NCBI GenBank assembly: GCA_012026715.1
Contig: VEPB01000214.1
Span: forward strand, 1 to 12,990
Direction of reading: 5' to 3'
DNA: 12,990 nucleotides
Source of the DNA: Methylococcaceae bacterium
Lineage (GTDB): Bacteria; Pseudomonadota; Gammaproteobacteria; Methylococcales; Methylococcaceae
Made by a program: the position numbers and the translations under genes. Under the pieces are notes generated by a model. The model was given only the letters and a program-made list of their open reading frames with translations. It did no database searches and was not told the DNA's origin. This document shows, piece by piece, positions 6,161 through 12,666 of the stretch. Numbering within the stretch: position 1 is the stretch's first letter; every line of letters starts with the position of its first letter.

Positions 6161-7858
6161 ATGCGCACCGTTTACGCATTCTGCCCGGCCGTTGCCGCCT
6201 GTTTGCTGATCTCGGCCGGAGCGCTCGCCGCGCCACCGGAGGGAAGCGAAGAAATCACCAGCCTGGTCTCCATCAAACCGCCGCGCGCCCGGGTGATCGG
6301 GAATCCGTCGATATACAGTCAGTTGAAGCTCAGCAACCGGTCCAAGCTGACCTTGCAGGGTCCACTGGGGGTTCTTGTCCATGTGGTCAAACCTGCCGGC
6401 GCCAGCCTGGTAGGGAGCCAAGGCAACACTGGCGACGGATACCAGCAACTGCTGGCGGAGGGCGATGAACTTCCACCGGGTAGTCAGGGCCGATACTTCA
6501 CCCTGATGTTCGACAACCCAAAGAGCAAACCGGTCAAATTTCAGCTCACTCCGTACGGCAAGCTCCCCGGACCTGCCGATCCTCCGCTCCCGGGACAGGT
6601 CAATGTGACCGGCATGGTTAAAGTTTCACTGCCGCGGCCCCGGTACAACGCCAAGGCCCAGGCCTATCGGAGCCGCCTTCGCGTCACCAACGTCTCGGCC
6701 ACCACGATCGAAACGCCGCTGACCCTCGCGTTGGCGAGCTTGCTTCCCGAGGGTACGAGTCTGGTTGGCGTGGAAGGCAAGATGACCGACGGCTCACCTT
6801 ATCTTACCGTGCCGTTGGTCAACGGCAGCCTGCCGGCAGGCAGGAAGTCGCCGCCGCTCACCCTGTCGTTCGCGGCGCCGCCACGCACCCGCATCCAGAC
6901 CATTCCGACGATGTATGGCATGCTACCCGTGCCCGGTTCCGATCCCCTGTTCACCGCCACCAACGTCTGGAATCAGCGGATCGACAGCGCGCCCCTCCAT
7001 CCCGATTCCGCCGCCATGATCGCCCAGCTGAAAGCGGCCGGCGGCTGGGGTGCCGGCAATGCCCTGCGCATCGACTTTTCCATCAATGTTCTGGAAGCCG
7101 GTTCCGGGACGCCCCGCAGCAGCATCACGCCCGCCGTCGATTTCTATCGGCCGGACTGCGACGACGACTTGTCAATCCCGATGCCGGAGGGGGGTGCGGT
7201 GGAAGGCGAAAGCGGATACGAATGCACCCAGGACGGCGATTGCCATCTGCTGGTCGTGGCACGCGACGAGGGCAAGCTCTATGAATTGTACGGAGCCAGC
7301 CGGAAAGGCGGCGTTCTTTCCGCAATGTGCGCCGTCGCCTGGGACCTCAACCGCAGCTATCCCGCCGAGTTGCGCGGCGATCAGTGCACCTCCGCCGACG
7401 CGGCCGGCCTGCCGATCGCGCCGCTGATGTTCTCGGCCGACGAGATAGCAGCCGGCTCCATCGACCATGCCATTCGCTTCATCTTGCCCAACAACCGCAT
7501 GCGCGCCAAAACCTATGTGCGCCCGGCCACCCACGCTGGCGCCCCCTCCTCAACTAATGCTCTGGCCATCCCTTACGGGTCACGGCTACGTCTGCGCGCC
7601 GACTATCCCCTGGATAAGCTGCCGAGCGACGGGGCCCGGGTCGTCGCCCGCGCGATGCAGCGCTACGGCATGATCCTGGCGGACGGGGGCAACATCGCGC
7701 TGACCGCCCGCAATGACGACTTCACCTCAACCAAATGGACGGACGTCGGTTTCGACGACAGCTATCCGCTCGCCGACTTGAAGGTGGAAGATTTCGAGGT
7801 GATCGACACCGGTCCCGTCATCGACCTGAGCTATCGGTGCGTCCGCAACGGCTACTGA
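6161..7858 (+). CDS. Secreted protein with two tandem beta-type repeats and a conserved C-terminal domain
   Basis: 565 residues from ATG 6161, with GGAG 7 nt upstream. The frame opens earlier, but the signal peptide MRTVYAFCPAVAACLLISAG, ending ALA-APP, fixes this start. Two related modules follow, about residues 33-135 and 147-256. Each contains SLVG..G...DG, then a LPPG or LPAG turn, and ends PYGKLP or MYGMLP, consistent with Ig/fibronectin-like beta domains. The C-terminal part (about 262-520) begins DPLFTATNVWNQRIDSAPLH and contains SIDHAIRFILPN, AIPYGSRLRLR and a late RYGMILADGG. This recalls a secreted family of unknown function, common in actinobacteria and other soil bacteria, recognised by similar F...W...I...APL, IDHA, IPxGxR and QRYGM blocks. 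Cysteines in the C-terminal domain (C333, C355, C361, C390, C409) suggest disulfides. Activity unknown. Confidence 0.8.
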   Translation: MRTVYAFCPAVAACLLISAGALAAPPEGSEEITSLVSIKPPRARVIGNPSIYSQLKLSNRSKLTLQGPLGVLVHVVKPAGASLVGSQGNTGDGYQQLLAEGDELPPGSQGRYFTLMFDNPKSKPVKFQLTPYGKLPGPADPPLPGQVNVTGMVKVSLPRPRYNAKAQAYRSRLRVTNVSATTIETPLTLALASLLPEGTSLVGVEGKMTDGSPYLTVPLVNGSLPAGRKSPPLTLSFAAPPRTRIQTIPTMYGMLPVPGSDPLFTATNVWNQRIDSAPLHPDSAAMIAQLKAAGGWGAGNALRIDFSINVLEAGSGTPRSSITPAVDFYRPDCDDDLSIPMPEGGAVEGESGYECTQDGDCHLLVVARDEGKLYELYGASRKGGVLSAMCAVAWDLNRSYPAELRGDQCTSADAAGLPIAPLMFSADEIAAGSIDHAIRFILPNNRMRAKTYVRPATHAGAPSSTNALAIPYGSRLRLRADYPLDKLPSDGARVVARAMQRYGMILADGGNIALTARNDDFTSTKWTDVGFDDSYPLADLKVEDFEVIDTGPVIDLSYRCVRNGY

Positions 7859-7869
7859 AGCCGGCATGC

Positions 7870-7898
7870 TCTCGAATTCGACGAGCGAGATCGTTTTT
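7870..7898 (+). terminator. Weak candidate terminator of the secreted-protein gene
   Basis: A short inverted repeat, TCTCG at 7870-7874 and CGAGA at 7886-7890, is followed by TCGTTTTT. The stem is only 5 bp with an 11-nt loop, so folding is marginal, but position (12 nt after the stop) and T-run fit an intrinsic terminator. Confidence 0.3.
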
Positions 7899-7989
7899 CC
7901 GCGTGGATCGGGGCGATGCGACAGCTGTACGCCGGTGGGGGACAACTTTTGGAGACGCGGCGGGGGCAGGGATGCCTGTGCCGTAGAAA

Positions 7990-8022
7990 CTGCGGGCAGC
8001 CTCGGTGGTGGGCTGCCCGCAG
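7990..8022 (-). terminator. Strong hairpin terminator for the repeat-protein gene
   Basis: A perfect 12-bp stem, CTGCGGGCAGCC (7990-8001) and GGCTGCCCGCAG (8011-8022), with a 9-nt loop. Read on the minus strand it begins 10 nt after the stop of the gene ending at 8033 and is followed by TTTCT, so it fits intrinsic termination of that gene. On the plus strand no T-run follows, although the stem may still help block convergent transcription. Confidence 0.75.
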
Positions 8023-8032
8023 CGGGTGACAA

Positions 8033-8761
8033 TTAAGGGATCGCCACCGTGCCGACGGTTTTGGGGGTAGCCGTCGGATCAAGCGCCAGCTGGATGGTAA
8101 TGGCCTGGCCGGAAACCACTGGAGGCAGCACGCCGCCGCAATCGCCGGCCTTCTCGGTGACGCTGCCGCCGCGCTGTCTCAGCCGCAGCTGATATTCCGC
8201 CTTGCCGTGCTCGAAATCGTCGAAGTCCAGCTCGCAGGTGACAACCGTAGCGGCTCCATCGTCGAAGAGTGCGGTGACCACAGCGGCATCGGCAGCATCC
8301 GCATTTGGCAGATCGGTCGGATCTTTCAGCTTGACGTCCAACCGAAGGTCGGTCCGATTCTTCTTGATGGTCTGCCGGAACTTGCCACGAGCGACGGTCG
8401 TGTCGCTGGGATCGGAGCTGTCGTCGACAACCTTGCTGGAAGTGCGCGACTTCTTCGAACCCCCGTTGTCATCGCCGACGTCGTGGTTGGCTGGATCGTC
8501 GGCGCCGTTACCGCCGCCGTTAGCGCCGCCCTTGTCATCTGCAACGTTGTGGTTGGCAGGATCATCGGCGCCGTTCCCCCCGCCATTGGCGCCGCCCTTG
8601 TCGTCGGCGACGTTGTGGTTGGCAGGATCGTCGGCACCGTTGCCGCCGGGAACGTGACCGGCGGGATCGTCTGCGCCTTGCCGGGCGAACACGGGGGTCG
8701 CCAGGAACAGGCAACCGGCCAGGAGCAGCATGGTGCTCTTCAGGGTCAAGGAGGTGTTCAT
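8033..8761 (-). CDS. Secreted protein with Asp/Gly-rich 22-residue tandem repeats
   Basis: 242 residues from ATG 8761-8759, with AGAGGA 7 nt upstream. The signal peptide MNTSLTLKSTMLLLAGCLFL ends TPVFA-RQ. Residues 29-102 are repeats of GADDPANHNVADDKGGANGG type: a short degenerate copy (29-41), two identical full 22-residue copies (42-63, 64-85) and a partial third (86-102). The acidic DD pairs and Gly/Asn turns could bind calcium, but no RTX nonapeptide is present. After a Ser/Asp-rich linker, residues about 127-242 form a beta-rich domain with two cysteines (CELDF and DCGG), which may form a disulfide. Probably a surface or extracellular protein. It converges with the secreted protein at 6161. 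I recognise no named family. Confidence 0.75.
   Translation of the reverse strand: MNTSLTLKSTMLLLAGCLFLATPVFARQGADDPAGHVPGGNGADDPANHNVADDKGGANGGGNGADDPANHNVADDKGGANGGGNGADDPANHDVGDDNGGSKKSRTSSKVVDDSSDPSDTTVARGKFRQTIKKNRTDLRLDVKLKDPTDLPNADAADAAVVTALFDDGAATVVTCELDFDDFEHGKAEYQLRLRQRGGSVTEKAGDCGGVLPPVVSGQAITIQLALDPTATPKTVGTVAIP
8456..8677 (-). repeat. 66-bp in-frame tandem repeat array
   Basis: Within the preceding gene, two complete 66-bp units (8573-8638 and 8507-8572) encode identical 22-residue repeats. A degenerate copy (8639-8677) and a partial copy (8456-8506) flank them. Because 66 is a multiple of 3, copy-number changes by slippage or recombination keep the frame, so length variation between strains is likely. 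Confidence 0.9.
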
Positions 8762-9265
8762 CTATAAATCCTCTTGGAATTTTAAAATCGACGCGGTGGA
8801 ATCGAATCCACCCGTGGCTGCCAGGAGCATCGCTCCTGCGGAGGCGGTCGCTAATCGTTCCGCCTGCATTCCTTTATGCCGGGCGCAGGGCCAAAGGTTC
8901 AATGTCGATGTTTCTGGACTGATCTGCGGAACCGGAAAGACGATTTCCATCGGCAGTCCCAGGGGGGCGAATTCGGGATTCGCCGGCACACTCGACAGAA
9001 CCGGCTGGCCCATTCGTGCGGCAATCGCCAGAGCCGGGGTGTCGACGGCATCGTGAATGGCGAAATGGCTCCGCCGATAGCGTTCGAGCAACTTCGCCAG
9101 CGACGCCGCCACCTCGGGAACCGTCTCGGCGACCAGTTCCAGCCGGCTTCGAAGTCCGTCTTCCGCGTGTTTTCCGTGGGGTAGCGGAACGCCCCGATTC
9201 AGAGCCTGAAAGATCAGTTCCGGGTGGGCTTCGCGACACCGGCAGCGGGACGAGTGGTTGGAAGG
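8762..9265 (-). pseudogene. DUF429-family protein remnant (C-terminal part)
   Basis: A minus-strand frame, open after a TAG at 9268-9266 and without a credible start codon, reads RCREAHPELIFQALNRGVPL, then GKHAEDGLRSRLELV, FAIHDAVDTPALAIAARMG and GLPMEIVFP. These match the second half of DUF429 proteins (R..EVHPE..F.AL.GG.PL....K....G...R..LL, then D..DA..AA.TA, ending G..MEIVYP). The group has a predicted RNase H-like fold. The first half, with its V-G-x-D-G motif, is absent. The frame runs about 60 residues past the usual family end, so the natural stop was also lost. Its TAG (8764-8762) directly abuts the ATG of the repeat-protein gene. Confidence 0.6.
8822..8838. repeat. Perfect 7-bp hairpin upstream of the repeat-protein gene
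   Basis: CAGGAGC-ATC-GCTCCTG, a perfect inverted repeat with a 3-nt loop, lies 61 nt upstream of the start at 8761. It has no T-run. It could be a REP-like scrap or a regulatory stem in the leader. Confidence 0.4.
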
Positions 9266-9330
9266 CTAATACGCCCGCTCCACCGGCAAGCGATGCCGAG
9301 AACAGCATGGAGGTGAATCAGTTCGTTCAT
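9214..9330 (-). other. 38-codon ORF with a good ribosome site
   Basis: ATG 9330-9328 is preceded by GGGAGAG at 3-nt spacing. The ORF starts MNELIHLHAVLGIACRWSGR and stops after 38 codons, inside the region where the DUF429 remnant begins in another frame. It may be the preserved start of a gene later broken by deletion, or a chance ORF. No family is recognised. Confidence 0.25.
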
Positions 9331-9486
9331 AAACTCTCCCGATTGTAAGGATGCGATTCCTGTCGTCACATTCGACAAAGGATCAGGCTCAGCCCGTCTC
9401 GTGGCTTACGCTGGCACTCGCCTTACCAAAAAACACCTCATGGCCGATCTGCCTGATTGACTGCCTCGATCTCCTTCACGACCGGA
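9331..9486. other. Short gene-free stretch
   Basis: About 155 bp between two short minus-strand ORFs. I see no gene, hairpin or promoter that I can support. Confidence 0.3.
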
Positions 9487-9714
9487 TCAACTGCTCAACC
9501 GCTGACTGGCGGATCTTTCGCCTTCGGTTACGGCACGCAGGTGGACCAGTTCCTTCTTGAGCTGAAAGACCTCACGCCTCAGTTCCGCCACCACGGAGTG
9601 GAGATGTTCGAAATGGATTTGAAAGTACCTCGGCGACGGAAACTCCGGGTCGGTCCCCGGCCACCTGTCTGTTCGTCCTTGAGTTTCGGCGGGTCGATTC
9701 AGAATGTTCTTCAT
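9487..9714 (-). CDS. Possible small coiled-coil protein
   Basis: 75 residues from ATG 9714-9712; an in-frame TTG at 9723 would add three. The C-terminal half, YFQIHFEHLHSVVAELRREV followed by FQLKKELVHLRAVTEG, shows a heptad-like spacing of V/L residues and charged flanks typical of a coiled coil. The first half is Pro/Arg-rich and probably disordered. Third codon positions are mostly G or C, as in the genuine genes nearby. There is no clear Shine-Dalgarno and I know no family, so it may not be expressed. It would be read divergently from the cytochrome operon at 10081. Confidence 0.35.
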   Translation of the reverse strand: MKNILNRPAETQGRTDRWPGTDPEFPSPRYFQIHFEHLHSVVAELRREVFQLKKELVHLRAVTEGERSASQRLSS

Positions 9715-9745
9715 GATGTTCAAGTCAATGGATGGGAATTTTTCC

Positions 9746-9757
9746 TGGACATGTCCA
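9746..9757. promoter_or_regulatory. Perfect 12-bp palindrome, candidate operator
   Basis: TGGACATGTCCA is its own reverse complement. It lies in the AT-rich divergent gap, about 30 nt upstream of the small coiled-coil ORF and about 320 nt upstream of the respiratory operon. Such symmetric sites bind dimeric regulators, but I cannot name one. Confidence 0.3.
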
Positions 9758-10080
9758 ATATCTATACATCGTATAAAAAATGGACTACTGAATAGTATAT
9801 AAAATCGACGCGCTGAATATGTAACGACTGCTTTTCATACGTTTTTTCTCCTAGAAAAATGACCATTAAAGTCCCGGTGAATTGAGAATACCACCGCAGT
9901 AGCACGGTTTCTCTGCGACATTTCGTCACGCGTCATCATGTCACACATTTTTCTTTCATATCAATGTGGATACGAACCTGTCCATCGTATATATTTCCGC
10001 GGCAATCGTGATTGATCTCGGGGTGATTCTGATAGTTTTGGAGCAATCATGACCCTTTTATAGAAGATTAGGAGATAGCG
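9758..10080. promoter_or_regulatory. AT-rich upstream region of the cytochrome operon
   Basis: About 320 bp without a gene, much more AT-rich than the flanking genes. CATCGTATA occurs twice (9768-9776 and 9983-9991), each copy leading into an A/T run. TATATA/TATATT at 9988-9995 could be a -10 box, but the -35 is poor. An AATC-GT-GATT inverted repeat lies close downstream, at about 10005-10014. I looked for an FNR/Anr box (TTGAT-N4-ATCAA) and found none. The ribosome site of the first gene, AGGAG at 10070-10074, is 6 nt before the ATG at 10081. Confidence 0.4.
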
Positions 10081-11436
10081 ATGGAAATACCCGGTTTATA
10101 CCCGACATGGTATGAGCCACTACTCGGCAGCGGCTGGGTATTGGGGATCATTGCCGTGATTCATGTATTGGCTTCTCATACCTCGGTCGGAGCCGCGCTG
10201 GTTTCCACTTGGCTTGCCACCGTAGCGGTACGCCAAAACCGGCCTGAGTTACTCGATTACGTTCGGCGTTACGGGGTATTCCTGCTGGTTTTTTCCTACG
10301 TCCTCGGCTCCATCACCGGTCCCGGCATTTGGTTTTCCGCCACGGTGGCCAGCCCCCGCGGACTGTCTGCCCTGATTCATTCGTACGTCTGGTGGTGGGC
10401 GACGGAATGGGTGTTTTTTCTGATCGAGGTGATCGGCATCTATCTGCTGGTGTATCTGGCAGGCCGCGTGGACAGCCGCAGTTATCTCCAGGTGGCCTGG
10501 ATCTTCGGTGTCGCCTCTTGGGCCACCATGCTGATCATCGTGGGAATTCTGTCGTTCATGCTGTGGCCCGGGCAGGAGTCCTGGTTTACCGAGGGCGGCA
10601 GCCTGGCGGGCTTCTTCGGGCCGTATACCGTTGCGCAGATCCTGACCCGGACCTGTTTCATGGTGATGGCGGCAGCCTTGGCGGGAAATCTGATCGCTTC
10701 GGGAATCGAGGAACCGAGATTCCGCCGCGAAATGACGCGCACCCTGGCCAGGGTCGGCATGACCGCCGCCATTCTCGGTTCGTTGTTTTTTCAGTGGGGG
10801 CTGGCGACTCTGCCGGAAAGCGCGCAGCTGTTGTTGAAGACCCGACTGCCTGGTTACTTCGTGCCGACCCTGTGGGCGATTCTGGCGGGGATCGTGGCCT
10901 ATTTTGCAGCGCTGCTCGCGCAGCCCGACTGGCTCAAGCCGTCGCTCGCCGCAGCCATGATGGTAGCGCTGCTGATCTTCGGCATCTGGCCCGAAGAGCG
11001 GGCCCGGGAGTCCATGCGCAAACCCTTCGTGGCCGGCCAGTTCGTTTACGCCAATCAGATCATCGCGCGCGACGTTCCGGCTCTGGGGGTGCGTTCGGAA
11101 CTGCAGCTGCTGGCGGAGCAAGGCATTCTGAAGTCCCATCCTTTCATCCCCGACCCACTGCGGCGGGTCAATCCCGGCAATCAGCTCGAGGCCGGGCAGG
11201 CCCTGGCGCTGGTCTACTGCTCCAATTGCCACGGCCTGGGCGAAACCGGACCGCGGCCGATGACCCGCATGCTGGCGGGCAATCGCAACGCCGACGAGAT
11301 CGAGCGTCTTATCAAAGGCGCCCTGGTCACCGGCAACATGATCAATATGCCGCGCATTCCCCTAACCGATGAGGAGGCCCGAGCCCTGGCCCTGTTCCTC
11401 GCAGGCCTGCCGCTGTGGCAGGCAGTCGGCCCTTAA
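10081..11436 (+). CDS. Cytochrome bd-superfamily (CydA-like) membrane subunit fused to a C-terminal cytochrome c
   Basis: 451 residues from ATG 10081 with AGGAG 6 nt upstream. About eight membrane segments fill residues 18-303. A periplasmic tail then carries one class I cytochrome c domain (about 368-445) with heme motif CSNCH (380-384) and probable axial Met423 in NMPRIP. The membrane part recalls divergent CydA: IAVIHVLASHTSVGAAL (24-40) puts H28 where the first-helix heme His of CydA lies, and EWVFFLIEVIGIYLLVY (109-125) supplies two acidic residues (E109, E116), like the CydA glutamates. The GRQPW motif, the Q-loop and any His between 101 and 352 are absent, so the usual b558 ligand pair and quinol site seem missing. 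Electrons probably pass through cytochrome c. It is first in an operon, with 19 nt before the next gene. Membrane cytochrome c is firm; the bd assignment is moderate. Confidence 0.75.
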   Translation: MEIPGLYPTWYEPLLGSGWVLGIIAVIHVLASHTSVGAALVSTWLATVAVRQNRPELLDYVRRYGVFLLVFSYVLGSITGPGIWFSATVASPRGLSALIHSYVWWWATEWVFFLIEVIGIYLLVYLAGRVDSRSYLQVAWIFGVASWATMLIIVGILSFMLWPGQESWFTEGGSLAGFFGPYTVAQILTRTCFMVMAAALAGNLIASGIEEPRFRREMTRTLARVGMTAAILGSLFFQWGLATLPESAQLLLKTRLPGYFVPTLWAILAGIVAYFAALLAQPDWLKPSLAAAMMVALLIFGIWPEERARESMRKPFVAGQFVYANQIIARDVPALGVRSELQLLAEQGILKSHPFIPDPLRRVNPGNQLEAGQALALVYCSNCHGLGETGPRPMTRMLAGNRNADEIERLIKGALVTGNMINMPRIPLTDEEARALALFLAGLPLWQAVGP

Positions 11437-11455
11437 CTTCCAAGAGCTTACGTCC

Positions 11456-12655
11456 ATGGAACTCGAAACTCTCTACGCGCTGCGCAGTCCGGTCGGACTG
11501 CCCTCCCACCCCATCGTGTTTCTGGTGCTGCTGGTCCTGACCTGGGCACTGCATATCCTGGCGGTCTACGTCATGCTGGGCAGCACCGCCCTAGCCTTGT
11601 GCGGATCCGTCTTGGCCGGCGGCCACTGGCGTCGGCTGTCGGCCGCCATGTTGGAGACCGCCAAGGTCGCCGTATCCATTGCCATCGTGCTGGGTGTCGC
11701 TCCCCTGCTGTTCGTGCAGGTGATCTATGACCCGTTCTGGTATGTCTCCAACGTGCTGTCGGCGCGTTGGGCCATCGGTTTTATCGGCCTGTTGCTCGCG
11801 GCGTACTGGTTGCTCTACTACCGCTATTTCCGAAATGGCCGCGAAACCGCAAGCCACCTCACCCTCGCCACGGTTCTCGGCCTGTTTTTGCTGTGCGGCT
11901 TCATCATGCACGGGCTGTCCAGCGAAATGCTGAGGCCAGAGCTCTGGATGCGCTGGTACGCGCCCGGCGGTCACATCGATCCGAGCGGCAGCGCGCTTCA
12001 CGACTACAACCCGTGGCGTTTCCTGTACTTCGTCGGACTGATGGTTCCGGTGACCGGTGCCTGGCTGGTGGGCTACCGGGGTTATTTGGAGCGGTGCGGC
12101 GAGCGCGATACCGCCTATCTCGATTGGGTTACCGCACTGGGCAAACGCTGCATGAGCGCCGGCGGTCTGTTCTCGCTGCTGATATACGTGTCATGGATGT
12201 CGACCCTGCCCGCTTCTGCCGGTGGATTTGCCGCTTCGGCCGGCTCGCTGATCGCGGTCGTGGCAACCCTGGCGCTGGCTGCAGGACCCTTGGTGTGCCG
12301 CGCCGGCAGCGGATACTACCGCCCCATGCTGGCTGCTGGCGTTGCGATTCTGCTCATCGCGGCGTCGCGGGAAGCACTGCGGCTGAAGATTCTGGGAGGC
12401 GGATTCGGCTACGACATTCTCACCTATCCGGTCCATTTCGATACCTACAGCACCCTGCTGTTTTTCATCACCTTTGCCGTGCTCGGCGGCTCCACGGTGG
12501 CGTTTTCGATCGCGTTGTCCTGGGAAGCCGGTAAGGCGCAGGGTATTTACACCGCTTCGCCGCGCATCGCCCGACTCGGCAACGCCAGCCTGGTGGCCCT
12601 TGCCGTTTGGCTGGCCCAGTACTTTCTGTTCGGCTTCTTGACCATGATCGGGTAG
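11456..12655 (+). CDS. Polytopic membrane subunit, probable paralogous partner of the CydA-like fusion
   Basis: 399 residues. The ATG at 11456 is chosen over an in-frame upstream start (11369) that would overlap the preceding gene; AAGAG lies about 11 nt upstream. Some 9-10 hydrophobic segments are visible. The N-terminal half shares a pattern with the preceding protein: TWALHILAVYVMLGSTAL (29-46) parallels the H28 helix there, with His-to-Gly spacing of nine in both, and a VLG at 78-80 sits at nearly the same distance from that His. A distinctive segment, APLLFVQVIYDPFWYVSNVL (82-101), follows. Other membrane-associated His (H152 in FIMHGL, H327 in PVHFD) could ligate heme. It does not look like CydB. 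The arrangement recalls paired CydA/CydA'-type subunits, so it probably forms the membrane core with its neighbour. No heme c motif. Confidence 0.7.
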   Translation: MELETLYALRSPVGLPSHPIVFLVLLVLTWALHILAVYVMLGSTALALCGSVLAGGHWRRLSAAMLETAKVAVSIAIVLGVAPLLFVQVIYDPFWYVSNVLSARWAIGFIGLLLAAYWLLYYRYFRNGRETASHLTLATVLGLFLLCGFIMHGLSSEMLRPELWMRWYAPGGHIDPSGSALHDYNPWRFLYFVGLMVPVTGAWLVGYRGYLERCGERDTAYLDWVTALGKRCMSAGGLFSLLIYVSWMSTLPASAGGFAASAGSLIAVVATLALAAGPLVCRAGSGYYRPMLAAGVAILLIAASREALRLKILGGGFGYDILTYPVHFDTYSTLLFFITFAVLGGSTVAFSIALSWEAGKAQGIYTASPRIARLGNASLVALAVWLAQYFLFGFLTMIG

Positions 12656-12666
12656 GGCGTAAGACC

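Noticed and set aside
8456..8677. Tandem repeats considered as a CRISPR array
   Set aside because: Units are contiguous, in frame and coding, with no unique spacers between them.
8207..8767. Plus-strand open frame opposite the repeat protein, giving hydrophobic Val/Gly repeats
   Set aside because: The repeats simply mirror the 66-bp tandem units; there is no ribosome site, and the minus frame has a signal peptide, a Shine-Dalgarno and a terminator.
10059..10064. TATAGA as the -10 box of the respiratory operon
   Set aside because: It would place the transcript start on the ribosome site, and the TTGGAG upstream is only 15 bp away; the real promoter is more likely further upstream.
10249..11372. 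Long open frames in other phases over the CydA-like gene (minus 10249-11232, plus 10329-11372)
   Set aside because: They are rich in Arg, Gly and Gln, typical of shadow frames in GC-rich DNA, while the frame at 10081-11436 has membrane segments and a heme motif.
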